5,680 bases of DNA from Akkermansia muciniphila (GTDB lineage: Bacteria > Verrucomicrobiota > Verrucomicrobiia > Limisphaerales > UBA9464). A program made the translations under genes and the position numbers. Each line of letters opens with the position of its first letter. Position 1 is the stretch's first letter. The stretch is from NCBI GenBank assembly GCA_945873715.1, contig CAMCFL010000237.1, positions 1 through 5,680 of the forward strand, written 5' to 3'. Positions 1-5,680 of this stretch are shown here, piece after piece. The notes beneath the pieces are model-generated. The model ran no database searches. It had not been told where the DNA came from and saw only the letters and a program-made list of their open reading frames with translations.

Positions 1-162
1 GGCAAGCTCGACCGCTCCAAGGTTTACCTCGTGCACTGTGCGGCGGGGGTCCGGAGCCTGAAGGCGTGCAATGCCATGCGTGGGCTGGAATTCACCAACC
101 TTTACAACGTCCGTGGCGGGTACAAAGCGTGGGTGGCCGACGGGCACGAAGGCGTGAAGTAG
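1..162 (+). CDS. Rhodanese-like domain protein (C-terminal part, cut by window start)
   Basis: The reading frame is open from the first base to a TAG at 160-162 and gives the last 53 residues of a protein that begins outside the window. Seen: an active-site loop C-A-A-G-V-R-S with the cysteine at codon 13 (bases 37-39), preceded by a beta-strand-like VYLVH, then the typical rhodanese ending NVRGGYKAWVADGH. In this family the loop cysteine carries a persulfide and passes sulfur to acceptors such as cyanide, thiols or proteins. Single-domain members (GlpE/PspE type) are about 100-140 residues, and rhodanese modules also end larger proteins, so the total length and any fused domain cannot be told. 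It stops 62 bp before the helicase on the same strand; co-transcription is possible but not shown. The domain assignment is firm, the substrate unknown. Confidence 0.9.
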   Translation, partial: GKLDRSKVYLVHCAAGVRSLKACNAMRGLEFTNLYNVRGGYKAWVADGHEGVK

Positions 163-188
163 CCATGAGCCCTTAGAAATGCTTCGCA

Positions 189-220
189 GGCCGGCCCATT
201 TTTCGATAGGTTGACCGGCC
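189..220 (+). promoter_or_regulatory. Inverted repeat in helicase leader (possible RNA hairpin)
   Basis: GGCCGG at 189-194 pairs perfectly with CCGGCC at 215-220, leaving a 20-base loop. The downstream arm ends 4 bases before the helicase ATG at 225. The loop holds GATAGG (205-210), the only weak Shine-Dalgarno-like string upstream of the gene, and it lies too far (14 bases) from the ATG for a standard site. Leaders of cold-shock RNA helicases are often structured, so a regulatory hairpin is plausible. However, six G/C pairs with a long loop can occur by chance in DNA this GC-rich. Confidence 0.3.
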
Positions 221-224
221 ATAG

Positions 225-2336
225 ATGCAATCGACGTTGTTTTCGGATCTCGGCCTGTCTGCCGAGATCCAGCGGGCGGTCCAGAAGCTCGGTTTCGAGC
301 AGGCCTCACCGATCCAGGCTGCCGCCATTCCAATTCTCCTCGCGGGGCGGGATGTGGTCGGACAGTCCCACACCGGATCCGGCAAGACCGCCGCATTCGT
401 CATTCCCGCCCTCGAGCGGCTTGACCTGAACGCTCCCGGACCCCAGGTGCTGATCCTGAGTCCGACGCGGGAGTTGGCCATGCAGGTCACCGAGGAGGTG
501 CACAAACTCGCCTTCTTCAAGCGGGGAGTCCGCGCAGTTCCCATTTACGGTGGGGCGAGCTACACCCGGCAGTTCGCTGAACTCCGAGGCGGAGCCCAGG
601 TCGTGGTCGGCACTCCGGGTCGTCTTCTCGACCACATGCGCCGCGGGACGTTGATCCTGAAGAACCTGCGCATGGTCATCCTCGATGAGGCGGACGAGAT
701 GCTCAACATGGGCTTCCGGGATGACATCGAGACGATCCTCAAGGATGTCCCGCCCACCCGGCAGGTGGCCATGTTCTCCGCGACGGTCCCTCGCGCCATC
801 GAGGAGTTGATCAGCCGCTACACCCGGGATCCGGCTCGGATCCGCATGGAGTCGGCCACGCTCACCGTGCCCACGGTCGAGCAGGTGTGCTTCGAGGTGG
901 ATCGTCGTTGGAAGTTCGAGGCGCTCACCCGGTTGATCGATCTCCACGACATCACCCTCGGGATCATCTTCGCCAATACCCAGCGGGACGTCGTCGAATT
1001 GTCCGACCATCTGGTCGCCGCCGGTTACGGTGCCGAGTCCATCCATGGCGGCATGCCGCAGAACGCCCGCGAACGCGTGATGCAGAAGTTCCGTCGTCGC
1101 CAGACGGAGTTGCTGGTGGCCACCGATGTCGCGGCCCGCGGCATTGATGTCGATGACATCCAGGCGGTCATCAATTTCGACCTGCCCTATGACCCGGAGG
1201 ATTACGTCCACCGCATCGGTCGGACCGGTCGTGCGGGTCGGCACGGGTTGGCCCTCTCGCTCATGAGTGGGCGCGAGGTGTTCCTCGTCCGGGACATTGA
1301 ACGTCTGACCCGGCAACGCCTCCGTCGCGGGACGGTCCCGACGATCGGGGAGATTGAGGATGCCAAGCAGAACCAGTGTCTCCGCGATGTTCGCGAGACC
1401 CTGAAGGCCGGCGATTTCCGGCACTACGATCATCTGTTGGAAGTGCTGCTGGAAGAAGGCTTCGACTCGCTCGATGTTGCCAGTGCCCTGATCCATCACC
1501 TCTTCGCCCGCGCCAAGGCGGCCCAGGCCGCCGGCAAGCCCGAGAAACCCGAGAAGCCCGCCGCGGCTACCGGTCCCGGTGTCTCTCGTGCCGGCGGTCC
1601 CGTCGAGGAACGCCCTCGGGTGGTGCGCAAGGTTCCCACCCCGGTTGCGCGTCCCGTGCGGGATGCCCGGCCCGCTCCGGTGGCACCGAAGCCCCCCGGT
1701 GGGACGGCCCCCGCCGCCACCGTGGTTGGCTCGGAATCCGTGACGGTTCCCACGGAAGGCTCGGCCGTTGGGGAAGCGCCCGCAGCGGGTGCTCCCGCCA
1801 TGCCGGTCGAGGGCATGGCTCCCGTGGCCTCGGCCACCCCGAAGCCCGCGGTCCCGCGTCCGGCAGGTCCGTTTGCCCGTCCTGCCCAGCCGCCGCGTCC
1901 CGGCGTCCCTGCGCGCCCGGCGCGTCCCACCTTCCCGGGTTCGACGGGATCGTTCGATCCCCGTGCCGAACGTCCCGAACGTCCTGCACGCCCCGCGCGA
2001 CCGGTGGCACCCGCGCCTGCAGCTGTGCCCCGGCCTCCGGCGGCTCCGGCGAAGCCTCCGGCCACCCCGGAAGAGTTGGCTGCCGGTCCCGTCGAGACGG
2101 TCAGTGAATTCACCCGACTGTGGATGAGCGTCGGAGAAGAACAGGGAGTTACTCCAGAATCCTTGCGCGATTTCATCCTCGGTTCCACCGGGGAACCGGC
2201 GGAGAGCATCCGCCATGTCGACGTCCGTCCGCGCCACAGCTTCGCCGATGTGCCCACGGCACGGGCGGCAGCCGTGCTCGGACAGCTCAAGCGGGCTCCG
2301 TTTGGAGAGCACCGGCTCAAAGTGAAAATCGCCTGA
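225..2336 (+). CDS. deaD: DEAD-box ATP-dependent RNA helicase, DeaD/CsdA-like, with long Pro/Ala-rich linker
   Basis: A 703-residue cytoplasmic RNA helicase that would use ATP to unwind or remodel RNA; relatives act in ribosome assembly, mRNA decay and cold growth. Seen in order: Q-motif region (F6 to Q31, GFEQASPIQ), Walker A SHTGSGKT (48-55), PTRELA (80-85), GG (109-110), TPGR (130-133), DEAD (154-157), SAT (185-187), IIFANT (247-252), the ATDVAARGID region (299-308) and HRIGRTGR (329-336). All motifs look intact. Residues about 340-435 form a charged helical stretch like the DeaD dimerisation region. Residues 437-615 are Pro/Ala/Arg-rich and probably disordered. Residues 629-703 match the DbpA-type RRM-like RNA-binding domain (GVTPESLRDFI, HSFADVP, LKVKIA). 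The ATG at 225 is chosen because the Q motif follows directly, although no good ribosome binding site precedes it. The domain order matches E. coli DeaD (about 630 residues); the extra length is in the linker. The symbol rests on architecture, so orthology is inferred. Confidence 0.95.
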   Translation: MQSTLFSDLGLSAEIQRAVQKLGFEQASPIQAAAIPILLAGRDVVGQSHTGSGKTAAFVIPALERLDLNAPGPQVLILSPTRELAMQVTEEVHKLAFFKRGVRAVPIYGGASYTRQFAELRGGAQVVVGTPGRLLDHMRRGTLILKNLRMVILDEADEMLNMGFRDDIETILKDVPPTRQVAMFSATVPRAIEELISRYTRDPARIRMESATLTVPTVEQVCFEVDRRWKFEALTRLIDLHDITLGIIFANTQRDVVELSDHLVAAGYGAESIHGGMPQNARERVMQKFRRRQTELLVATDVAARGIDVDDIQAVINFDLPYDPEDYVHRIGRTGRAGRHGLALSLMSGREVFLVRDIERLTRQRLRRGTVPTIGEIEDAKQNQCLRDVRETLKAGDFRHYDHLLEVLLEEGFDSLDVASALIHHLFARAKAAQAAGKPEKPEKPAAATGPGVSRAGGPVEERPRVVRKVPTPVARPVRDARPAPVAPKPPGGTAPAATVVGSESVTVPTEGSAVGEAPAAGAPAMPVEGMAPVASATPKPAVPRPAGPFARPAQPPRPGVPARPARPTFPGSTGSFDPRAERPERPARPARPVAPAPAAVPRPPAAPAKPPATPEELAAGPVETVSEFTRLWMSVGEEQGVTPESLRDFILGSTGEPAESIRHVDVRPRHSFADVPTARAAAVLGQLKRAPFGEHRLKVKIA
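1533..2069 (+). other. Low-complexity Pro/Ala/Arg-rich linker coding segment within the helicase
   Basis: Codons 437-615 of the helicase encode almost only Pro, Ala, Gly, Val, Arg, Thr and Ser. Short degenerate repeats are visible: KPEKPEKP near the start, and RPARP-type units in PGVPARPARPTFPG and in ERPERPARPARPVAP. It joins the dimerisation-like region to the C-terminal RNA-binding domain and has no folded-domain signature. The GC-rich repetitive coding also opens long spurious frames on both strands here. Confidence 0.85.
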
Positions 2337-2337
2337 G

Positions 2338-2358
2338 TCGGCGGGGTGACCCCGCCGA
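2338..2358 (+). terminator. Perfect inverted repeat directly after helicase stop, possible terminator or 3'-end stabilising hairpin
   Basis: Arm TCGGCGGGGT (2338-2347) and arm ACCCCGCCGA (2349-2358) are exact reverse complements around one central G. In RNA this would make a 9-bp, very GC-rich stem with a UGA loop. It starts two bases after the TGA at 2334-2336. The following bases (TGTCCGCTCCTC) contain no run of T, so it is not a canonical intrinsic terminator. It could act as a weak terminator, a barrier to 3' exonucleases, or an element separating the helicase from the small gene at 2388. Confidence 0.5.
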
Positions 2359-2387
2359 TGTCCGCTCCTCCCGGGTAAGGTTCGGGC

Positions 2388-2582
2388 ATGAACTTGAACC
2401 TGATTCGATGGATGGCGACGGATGGAGAGCTGGAAACCCTCGCCGTGTTTGGCAGCACCCGGGTCGTGCGTCTGCGGAGTGGCCGCTTGGAGATCCGGGG
2501 TGGAAACCCCGGCGACCGGGCGGCCGCCAAGGAGTGGACGTCCATCTTCTGCCATGAAGCCCTGCCCGTGAGGGACAAGTGA
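2388..2582 (+). CDS. Small hypothetical protein, 64 residues
   Basis: I do not recognise this gene. Support for it being real: an ATG with TAAGG at 2376-2380, seven bases upstream, which is one of the better ribosome binding sites in the window; a stop only 7 bp before the GTG of the next gene; and a composition that is not low-complexity. The product starts MNLNLIRWMATDGE, continues with a segment that looks like two or three beta strands (LETLAVFGSTRVVRLRSG, then RLEIRGG at 33-39), and ends in a probable helix (DRAAAKEWTSIFCHEAL, 43-59). No signal peptide, membrane segment or metal-binding cluster is seen; there is a single Cys (C55) next to H56. The protein is probably cytosolic. The tight spacing suggests co-expression with the HNH gene, but a functional link is inference only. 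A chance open frame of this size cannot be fully excluded in high-GC DNA. Confidence 0.6.
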   Translation: MNLNLIRWMATDGELETLAVFGSTRVVRLRSGRLEIRGGNPGDRAAAKEWTSIFCHEALPVRDK

Positions 2583-2589
2583 GCCCGAC

Positions 2590-3222
2590 GTGAGCCGCGC
2601 GCGAAAACAGGGTCGATCGGGCCGGCGCTCACTGGGCTGGACACTGGTCCTCAGCCTTTTCACGGCGGCGGCCTACTGGCTGACGCCGTGGCCGATTTCC
2701 TGGCAGATTGCCCGGCTGAGCCGGCCACAGACGCTCGCCTTCCTTCCAGAGCGTGGCGCGAACCCGCGTCTCAACCAACTGGTCTACGAGATGGCGCTGG
2801 CGCATTCCCGAGGCCATGACCCCACGAATGTCCTGCGTCAGGGCGTGGGTTGGGGCGGAAGCCATGGCCAACGCCGGCAGTTGGTTCAGGCGTCTCTCGA
2901 GCGAAACTTCAACATCGCCAGCCGCCTCGGTCTTTTGACGCCGGAGAATCTTCGCCGCCTCGAGCGGGGGCGCTCGGCACTCATCACCACCGGTCCTTAC
3001 CAAGGGGAGTTGGCCGAGGTGGATCACATCGTGCCGGTGAGTCTCGCCCCGGAGTTGGGCAACGAACTGGCCAACCTCGAGCTCATGCCCGCTTCGTTGA
3101 ACCGCAGGAAATCAAATCGCATCGGGCAACGCCAATGGGCCTACGCGCAGACGTTTCATGAGGCCGGGTTGCTCACCCCGGAGTCAATGGAACGGCTTCG
3201 GGTCCGGAGTCAGAAGCCGTGA
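2590..3222 (+). CDS. HNH endonuclease-like protein with N-terminal signal/anchor segment
   Basis: A 210-residue protein. The N-terminus is strongly basic (R3, R5, K6, R9, R12, R13) and is followed by a hydrophobic stretch at 15-38, which is either one membrane anchor or a signal peptide with possible cleavage after A26-A27-A28. The positive-inside rule then puts the rest outside the cytoplasm. The HNH core is at 143-178: EVDHIVP (D145, H146), then NLELMP (N162) and SLNRRKSN (N171, K174). This matches the beta-beta-alpha-metal HNH pattern in which the first His activates water and the later Asn/Lys positions support metal and DNA binding. No zinc-binding cysteines are present. The middle region (about 56-130) matches nothing I know. 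GLLTPE occurs twice, at 114-119 and 193-198, on either side of the core. GTG at 2590 is the best start because it supplies the basic n-region; no good ribosome binding site is seen, so coupling to the gene 7 bp upstream is plausible. Nuclease family likely; activity, location and role inferred. Confidence 0.8.
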   Translation: MSRARKQGRSGRRSLGWTLVLSLFTAAAYWLTPWPISWQIARLSRPQTLAFLPERGANPRLNQLVYEMALAHSRGHDPTNVLRQGVGWGGSHGQRRQLVQASLERNFNIASRLGLLTPENLRRLERGRSALITTGPYQGELAEVDHIVPVSLAPELGNELANLELMPASLNRRKSNRIGQRQWAYAQTFHEAGLLTPESMERLRVRSQKP

Positions 3223-3321
3223 ACCGAAGAGCACTCGATCTCAGGCATCGGTAGGAATCGGGGGACGCCACAGGGATCCGCATCCGGGGCACTTGTTGGT
3301 TTCAGCCTGGAACCCGGCGCA

Positions 3322-4638
3322 CTATCCCTCGGATTCCCAGCGGAACTTCCAGAGGGCAATGCCGCTGAACAAGGCGGTCCATCCGAGCATTGCGGCTGCG
3401 GGCCCGATCAGTGCCTCCAGACCGAGTCCGCGCCAGGTCATGGCATCGAACGCGTCGATCGCCCAACGGGTGGGGGTGAACAGGGAGATGGTCTGGAGCC
3501 ACGACGGAAAGATGAACGTCGGCATCCAGGCCCCGCCGAGCATCACGAGGACCAGGATCACGGCGATGGAGATGCTACGCGTGCCGCCCTGGGTCTTCCC
3601 CACGGCGGCCAACATCAGCCCCAACGACGATGACATCATTGAAGTCAGAACCAGGCAGAGGAGGAAGCCCAGTCCGCTTCCCTGGATCCGGACGCCGAAC
3701 ACCGCCATCGCAAAGGCGAAGCAACCCGAGAGGCTCATCACCGCCACCACGGCATAAGCCGTCCCCTTCGAGATCAGCACGGAGCCACGGGTGAGCGGCG
3801 CGGATCGAAGCCGCTTGAACCATCCGGATTCGCGTTCCCTCAGCAGGCCCATGGCCAGATCCACCATCGACATCAGGACGAACTGGAGTCCGATTCCGGC
3901 AAATGAATGGGCGTATCCGTTGTACTTCGCTTCCGCCCGCGCCGTGACCGCCTCGGCCGTCACCTGGAAGGGCATGGGAAGTTCAAATGGCCGCTGGGGT
4001 CGATTCGTGGTTCCCGCCTCCGCCGTCTCCCGGGTGGCCTGGCCATCGACCCATTCCCGAACGGGTTCGAGCATTCTCCGGTAGAGCGAGCGATCGTCGT
4101 TCGGAAGCGCCGCCGTGCGCTCAAGGTTTCGGAGGGCTTCATTCGCGAGTTCACGGGCTCCGTTCCAGGAAAAGGCATTCTCCGCGATCGACTGAATCAC
4201 CTTGGGGATGAGCATGCCCTGCACCACCTGGTACTCCATCGCCCGCGAAGGATCATGCAGGAGCGTGAGGTTCGGGCGTCGATTGGTGTCGAAAAGGCCG
4301 AACGGCGCGTCCGCACCGAATCGCGGAGGGAGGATGAGACCGACTGGAACCCGGCCGGCGAGGACCTGGGCCCGGACCGCCGCGTCGTTGGTCACCGTGA
4401 CTCGGAAGGCGACGTCAGAGACGAAATTCGAAACGACTCCCCGGGAGAGGGCGGAGCCATCGAGATCCGCGATCCACAAGGCCATGCTGACCTGCCGGGA
4501 GCCGGAGCCCCCGCCGGTCAGGGAACCGATGAAGGAAGCGATGAAGATCGGCACCGCGAGGTAGAGGATCACGGACCGCCGATCGCTGAAGAACAGTCTC
4601 AGTTCGGCTCGCATGAGGGCTCGGATCTGGATCCACAT
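3322..4638 (-). CDS. ABC-2 family transporter permease
   Basis: A 438-residue inner-membrane subunit of an ABC exporter. Seen: a cytoplasmic N-terminus with MRAELRLFFSDRRS, a first membrane segment at about 22-40, a hydrophilic region of some 200 residues (about 41-245, presumably outside the membrane), then five more hydrophobic segments near 246-266, 292-316, 322-346, 354-375 and 408-430. This is the usual layout of the larger ABC-2 permeases (YhhJ/DrrB-like, ABC2_membrane_3 type). Family hallmarks include the cytoplasmic RERESGWFKRLRSAPLT (267-283) after the second segment and FTPTRWAIDAFDAM (387-400) before the last. The ATG at 4636-4638 is supported by GGGAGAG (4645-4651), six bases upstream on this strand. 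It follows the ATPase gene with an 18-bp gap, so the two are almost certainly one operon; only one permease is seen, suggesting a homodimer. Substrate unknown: relatives export drugs, lipids, polysaccharides or other compounds. Confidence 0.95.
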   Translation of the reverse strand: MWIQIRALMRAELRLFFSDRRSVILYLAVPIFIASFIGSLTGGGSGSRQVSMALWIADLDGSALSRGVVSNFVSDVAFRVTVTNDAAVRAQVLAGRVPVGLILPPRFGADAPFGLFDTNRRPNLTLLHDPSRAMEYQVVQGMLIPKVIQSIAENAFSWNGARELANEALRNLERTAALPNDDRSLYRRMLEPVREWVDGQATRETAEAGTTNRPQRPFELPMPFQVTAEAVTARAEAKYNGYAHSFAGIGLQFVLMSMVDLAMGLLRERESGWFKRLRSAPLTRGSVLISKGTAYAVVAVMSLSGCFAFAMAVFGVRIQGSGLGFLLCLVLTSMMSSSLGLMLAAVGKTQGGTRSISIAVILVLVMLGGAWMPTFIFPSWLQTISLFTPTRWAIDAFDAMTWRGLGLEALIGPAAAMLGWTALFSGIALWKFRWESEG

Positions 4639-4656
4639 GGCGCTCTCTCCCGGGGT

Positions 4657-5610
4657 TCAGCCGTCGCGAAGGTTTCGGCCGGTCAGTTGGAGGAAGATGT
4701 TCTCCAGTGACGGTCGGCGGCTGTCGAGATGATGAAAGTGAACGCCCGCTCGTCGCAGTTCCGCCAGGACCCGCTCCAAGCCGTCCTCCATGGAATCGAC
4801 CTGAACCCGCAACTCGGTGTTGGTCCAACTCACCTGCCGCACCCCGGCGAGTCCCTTCAGGGACGACAGATCCCGGGGTTCGGCTCCGTCCAGTTCGAAC
4901 CGCAGTTCAAAGCCCGCGCTCACCCGCGATTTCAACGCCTTGAGCGAGTCGTCCGAAACCACCTGGCCGTGATCAAGGATGATGACGCGATCGCAAAGAC
5001 GTTCGACCTCTTCCATGTAGTGAGTCGTATAGATGACCGTCTTCCCGCGCCGCCGGAGTTCCTCAACGTTCTCGAAGATGGCATTTCGGCTCTGTGGATC
5101 GACGCCGACCGTGGGTTCGTCGAGGAAGAGGATTTCCGGGTCATGCAATAGCGCGGCGGCCAGATTGACCCGCCGTTTCATCCCACCGCTGAAGGTCGAG
5201 ACCCGATCCGTCGCCCGATCGGCAAGCCCAACGAACTCCAGTGCGCGTTGGATTGCCTTTGCCAGGGCATCCCCATGCATCCGGTAGAGGGCACCGCAGA
5301 GTGCCAGGTTTTCGCGGGCGGACAGCGCCTCCATCAACGCCAGTTCCTGGGGAACCAGTCCGAAGCGCGCCTTGGCGGGGTCGTCATCCGCACGGAGGGC
5401 ATGGCCCAGAATCCGGACACTGCCCGAGGTGGGGCGCAGGAGACCGCAGACGATGCTGAGCGTGGTGGTCTTGCCCGCTCCATTCGGGCCCAGAAGACCC
5501 ACGGACTCGCCGGCTGCAACCGTGAAGCTGACGTCGCCCACGGCCTTCCGATCGCCGAAAAGTCGGACGAGATTCTCGACCTCAAGGATGGGGGTGCCGG
5601 ATGGGCTCAT
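4657..5610 (-). CDS. ABC transporter ATP-binding protein (exporter type)
   Basis: A 317-residue cytoplasmic ATPase that powers the permease encoded 18 bp downstream. Seen: Walker A GPNGAGKTT (41-49), Q-loop VPQE (Q88), signature FSGGMKRR (140-147), Walker B ILFLDEP (160-166, catalytic E165), D-loop GVDPQS (169-174) and H-loop TTHYMEEVE (H197). All catalytic motifs are intact. The nucleotide-binding domain covers about 8-225; the remaining 90 or so residues form a C-terminal extension like that of DrrA/CcmA-type exporter ATPases (DUF4162-like), ending SLENIFLQLTGRNLRDG. FSGG rather than LSGG and the pairing with an ABC-2 permease fit the DrrA-like group. The ATG at 5608-5610 gives a normal N-terminus (ILEVENLVRLFG), though no clear ribosome binding site precedes it. 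The frame stays open upstream to the window edge, but I see no ATG or GTG there, so this start is preferred. First gene of the visible operon; substrate not predictable. Confidence 0.97.
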   Translation of the reverse strand: MSPSGTPILEVENLVRLFGDRKAVGDVSFTVAAGESVGLLGPNGAGKTTTLSIVCGLLRPTSGSVRILGHALRADDDPAKARFGLVPQELALMEALSARENLALCGALYRMHGDALAKAIQRALEFVGLADRATDRVSTFSGGMKRRVNLAAALLHDPEILFLDEPTVGVDPQSRNAIFENVEELRRRGKTVIYTTHYMEEVERLCDRVIILDHGQVVSDDSLKALKSRVSAGFELRFELDGAEPRDLSSLKGLAGVRQVSWTNTELRVQVDSMEDGLERVLAELRRAGVHFHHLDSRRPSLENIFLQLTGRNLRDG

Positions 5611-5680
5611 GAAGTGGGCGGTGAACTCGTCCGAAGGTGAAAATGGAGCAGAGGGTGCCTGCTGTAGGCCCGCTGCCCTC

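Noticed and set aside
211..216. TTGACC as a sigma-70 -35 box before the helicase
   Set aside because: It sits 9 bases from the start codon, leaving no room for a -10 box and transcription start upstream of the ATG.
306..2663. A 785-codon open frame antisense to the helicase, and a 382-codon one at 1496-2644
   Set aside because: Both lie opposite a clear helicase with intact motifs. Their translations are His/Gly/Arg- or Gly/Ala-rich with no recognisable domain. Such frames are expected opposite high-GC, low-complexity coding sequence.
3223..3321. Bidirectional terminator between the convergent HNH and permease genes
   Set aside because: Only 4-bp stems are visible (for example CGAT 3236-3239 with ATCG 3247-3250, and GGAT with ATCC inside GGATCCGCATCC), with no T or A runs. 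This is too weak to call.
3158..3757. A 199-codon plus-strand frame spanning the HNH gene end, the intergenic gap and the permease end
   Set aside because: It overlaps two supported genes in other frames and shows no domain or convincing start, so it is a shadow of the minus-strand permease.
3907..4710. A 267-codon plus-strand open frame opposite the ABC permease
   Set aside because: It is antisense to a well-supported permease and runs across the ATPase/permease junction. The translation is charged, unpatterned and has no domain signature.
2590..5610. HNH gene plus ABC exporter as one secretion or defence system
   Set aside because: The exporter operon is on the opposite strand and converges on the HNH gene. 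The HNH protein carries its own signal/anchor, and no defence-associated genes are present, so there is no positive evidence of a joint function.

Overview
High-GC bacterial chromosomal DNA (judged by eye). It carries two gene blocks that converge at about 3223-3321. The plus strand holds the end of a rhodanese-domain gene, a large DEAD-box RNA helicase, a 64-codon unknown gene and a signal-anchored HNH-nuclease-like gene. The minus strand holds a two-gene ABC exporter operon (ATPase then ABC-2 permease). No rRNA, tRNA, CRISPR array, integrase or insertion sequence was seen. Nothing fixes the taxon. The gene types and high GC suit many Gram-negative-type bacteria, and a Verrucomicrobiota-like or related lineage is only a guess.

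Layout. 1-162: C-terminal 53 residues of a rhodanese-like sulfurtransferase with an intact active-site loop. 163-224: short leader with a 6-bp inverted repeat just before the helicase start. 225-2336: DeaD/CsdA-type helicase made of a RecA-like core, a helical dimerisation-like segment, a long Pro/Ala/Arg-rich linker and a DbpA-type RNA-binding domain. 2338-2358: a perfect 10-bp-arm inverted repeat right after its stop codon. 2388-2582 and 2590-3222: the small unknown gene and the HNH gene, 7 bp apart and probably one transcript. 3223-3321: a 99-bp gap between convergent genes with no convincing terminator. 3322-4638 and 4657-5610, minus strand: ABC-2 permease and its ATPase, 18 bp apart.

Function. 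The helicase would remodel structured RNA in the cytoplasm (ribosome assembly, mRNA turnover, cold growth). The ABC pair would make a complete exporter of unknown substrate once dimerised. The HNH protein has a basic N-terminus and one hydrophobic segment, so its nuclease domain probably lies outside the cytoplasmic membrane. Most of the window is ordinary housekeeping and accessory content. The least explained part is the small gene plus the exported HNH protein. No new multi-gene system can be claimed from this window alone.
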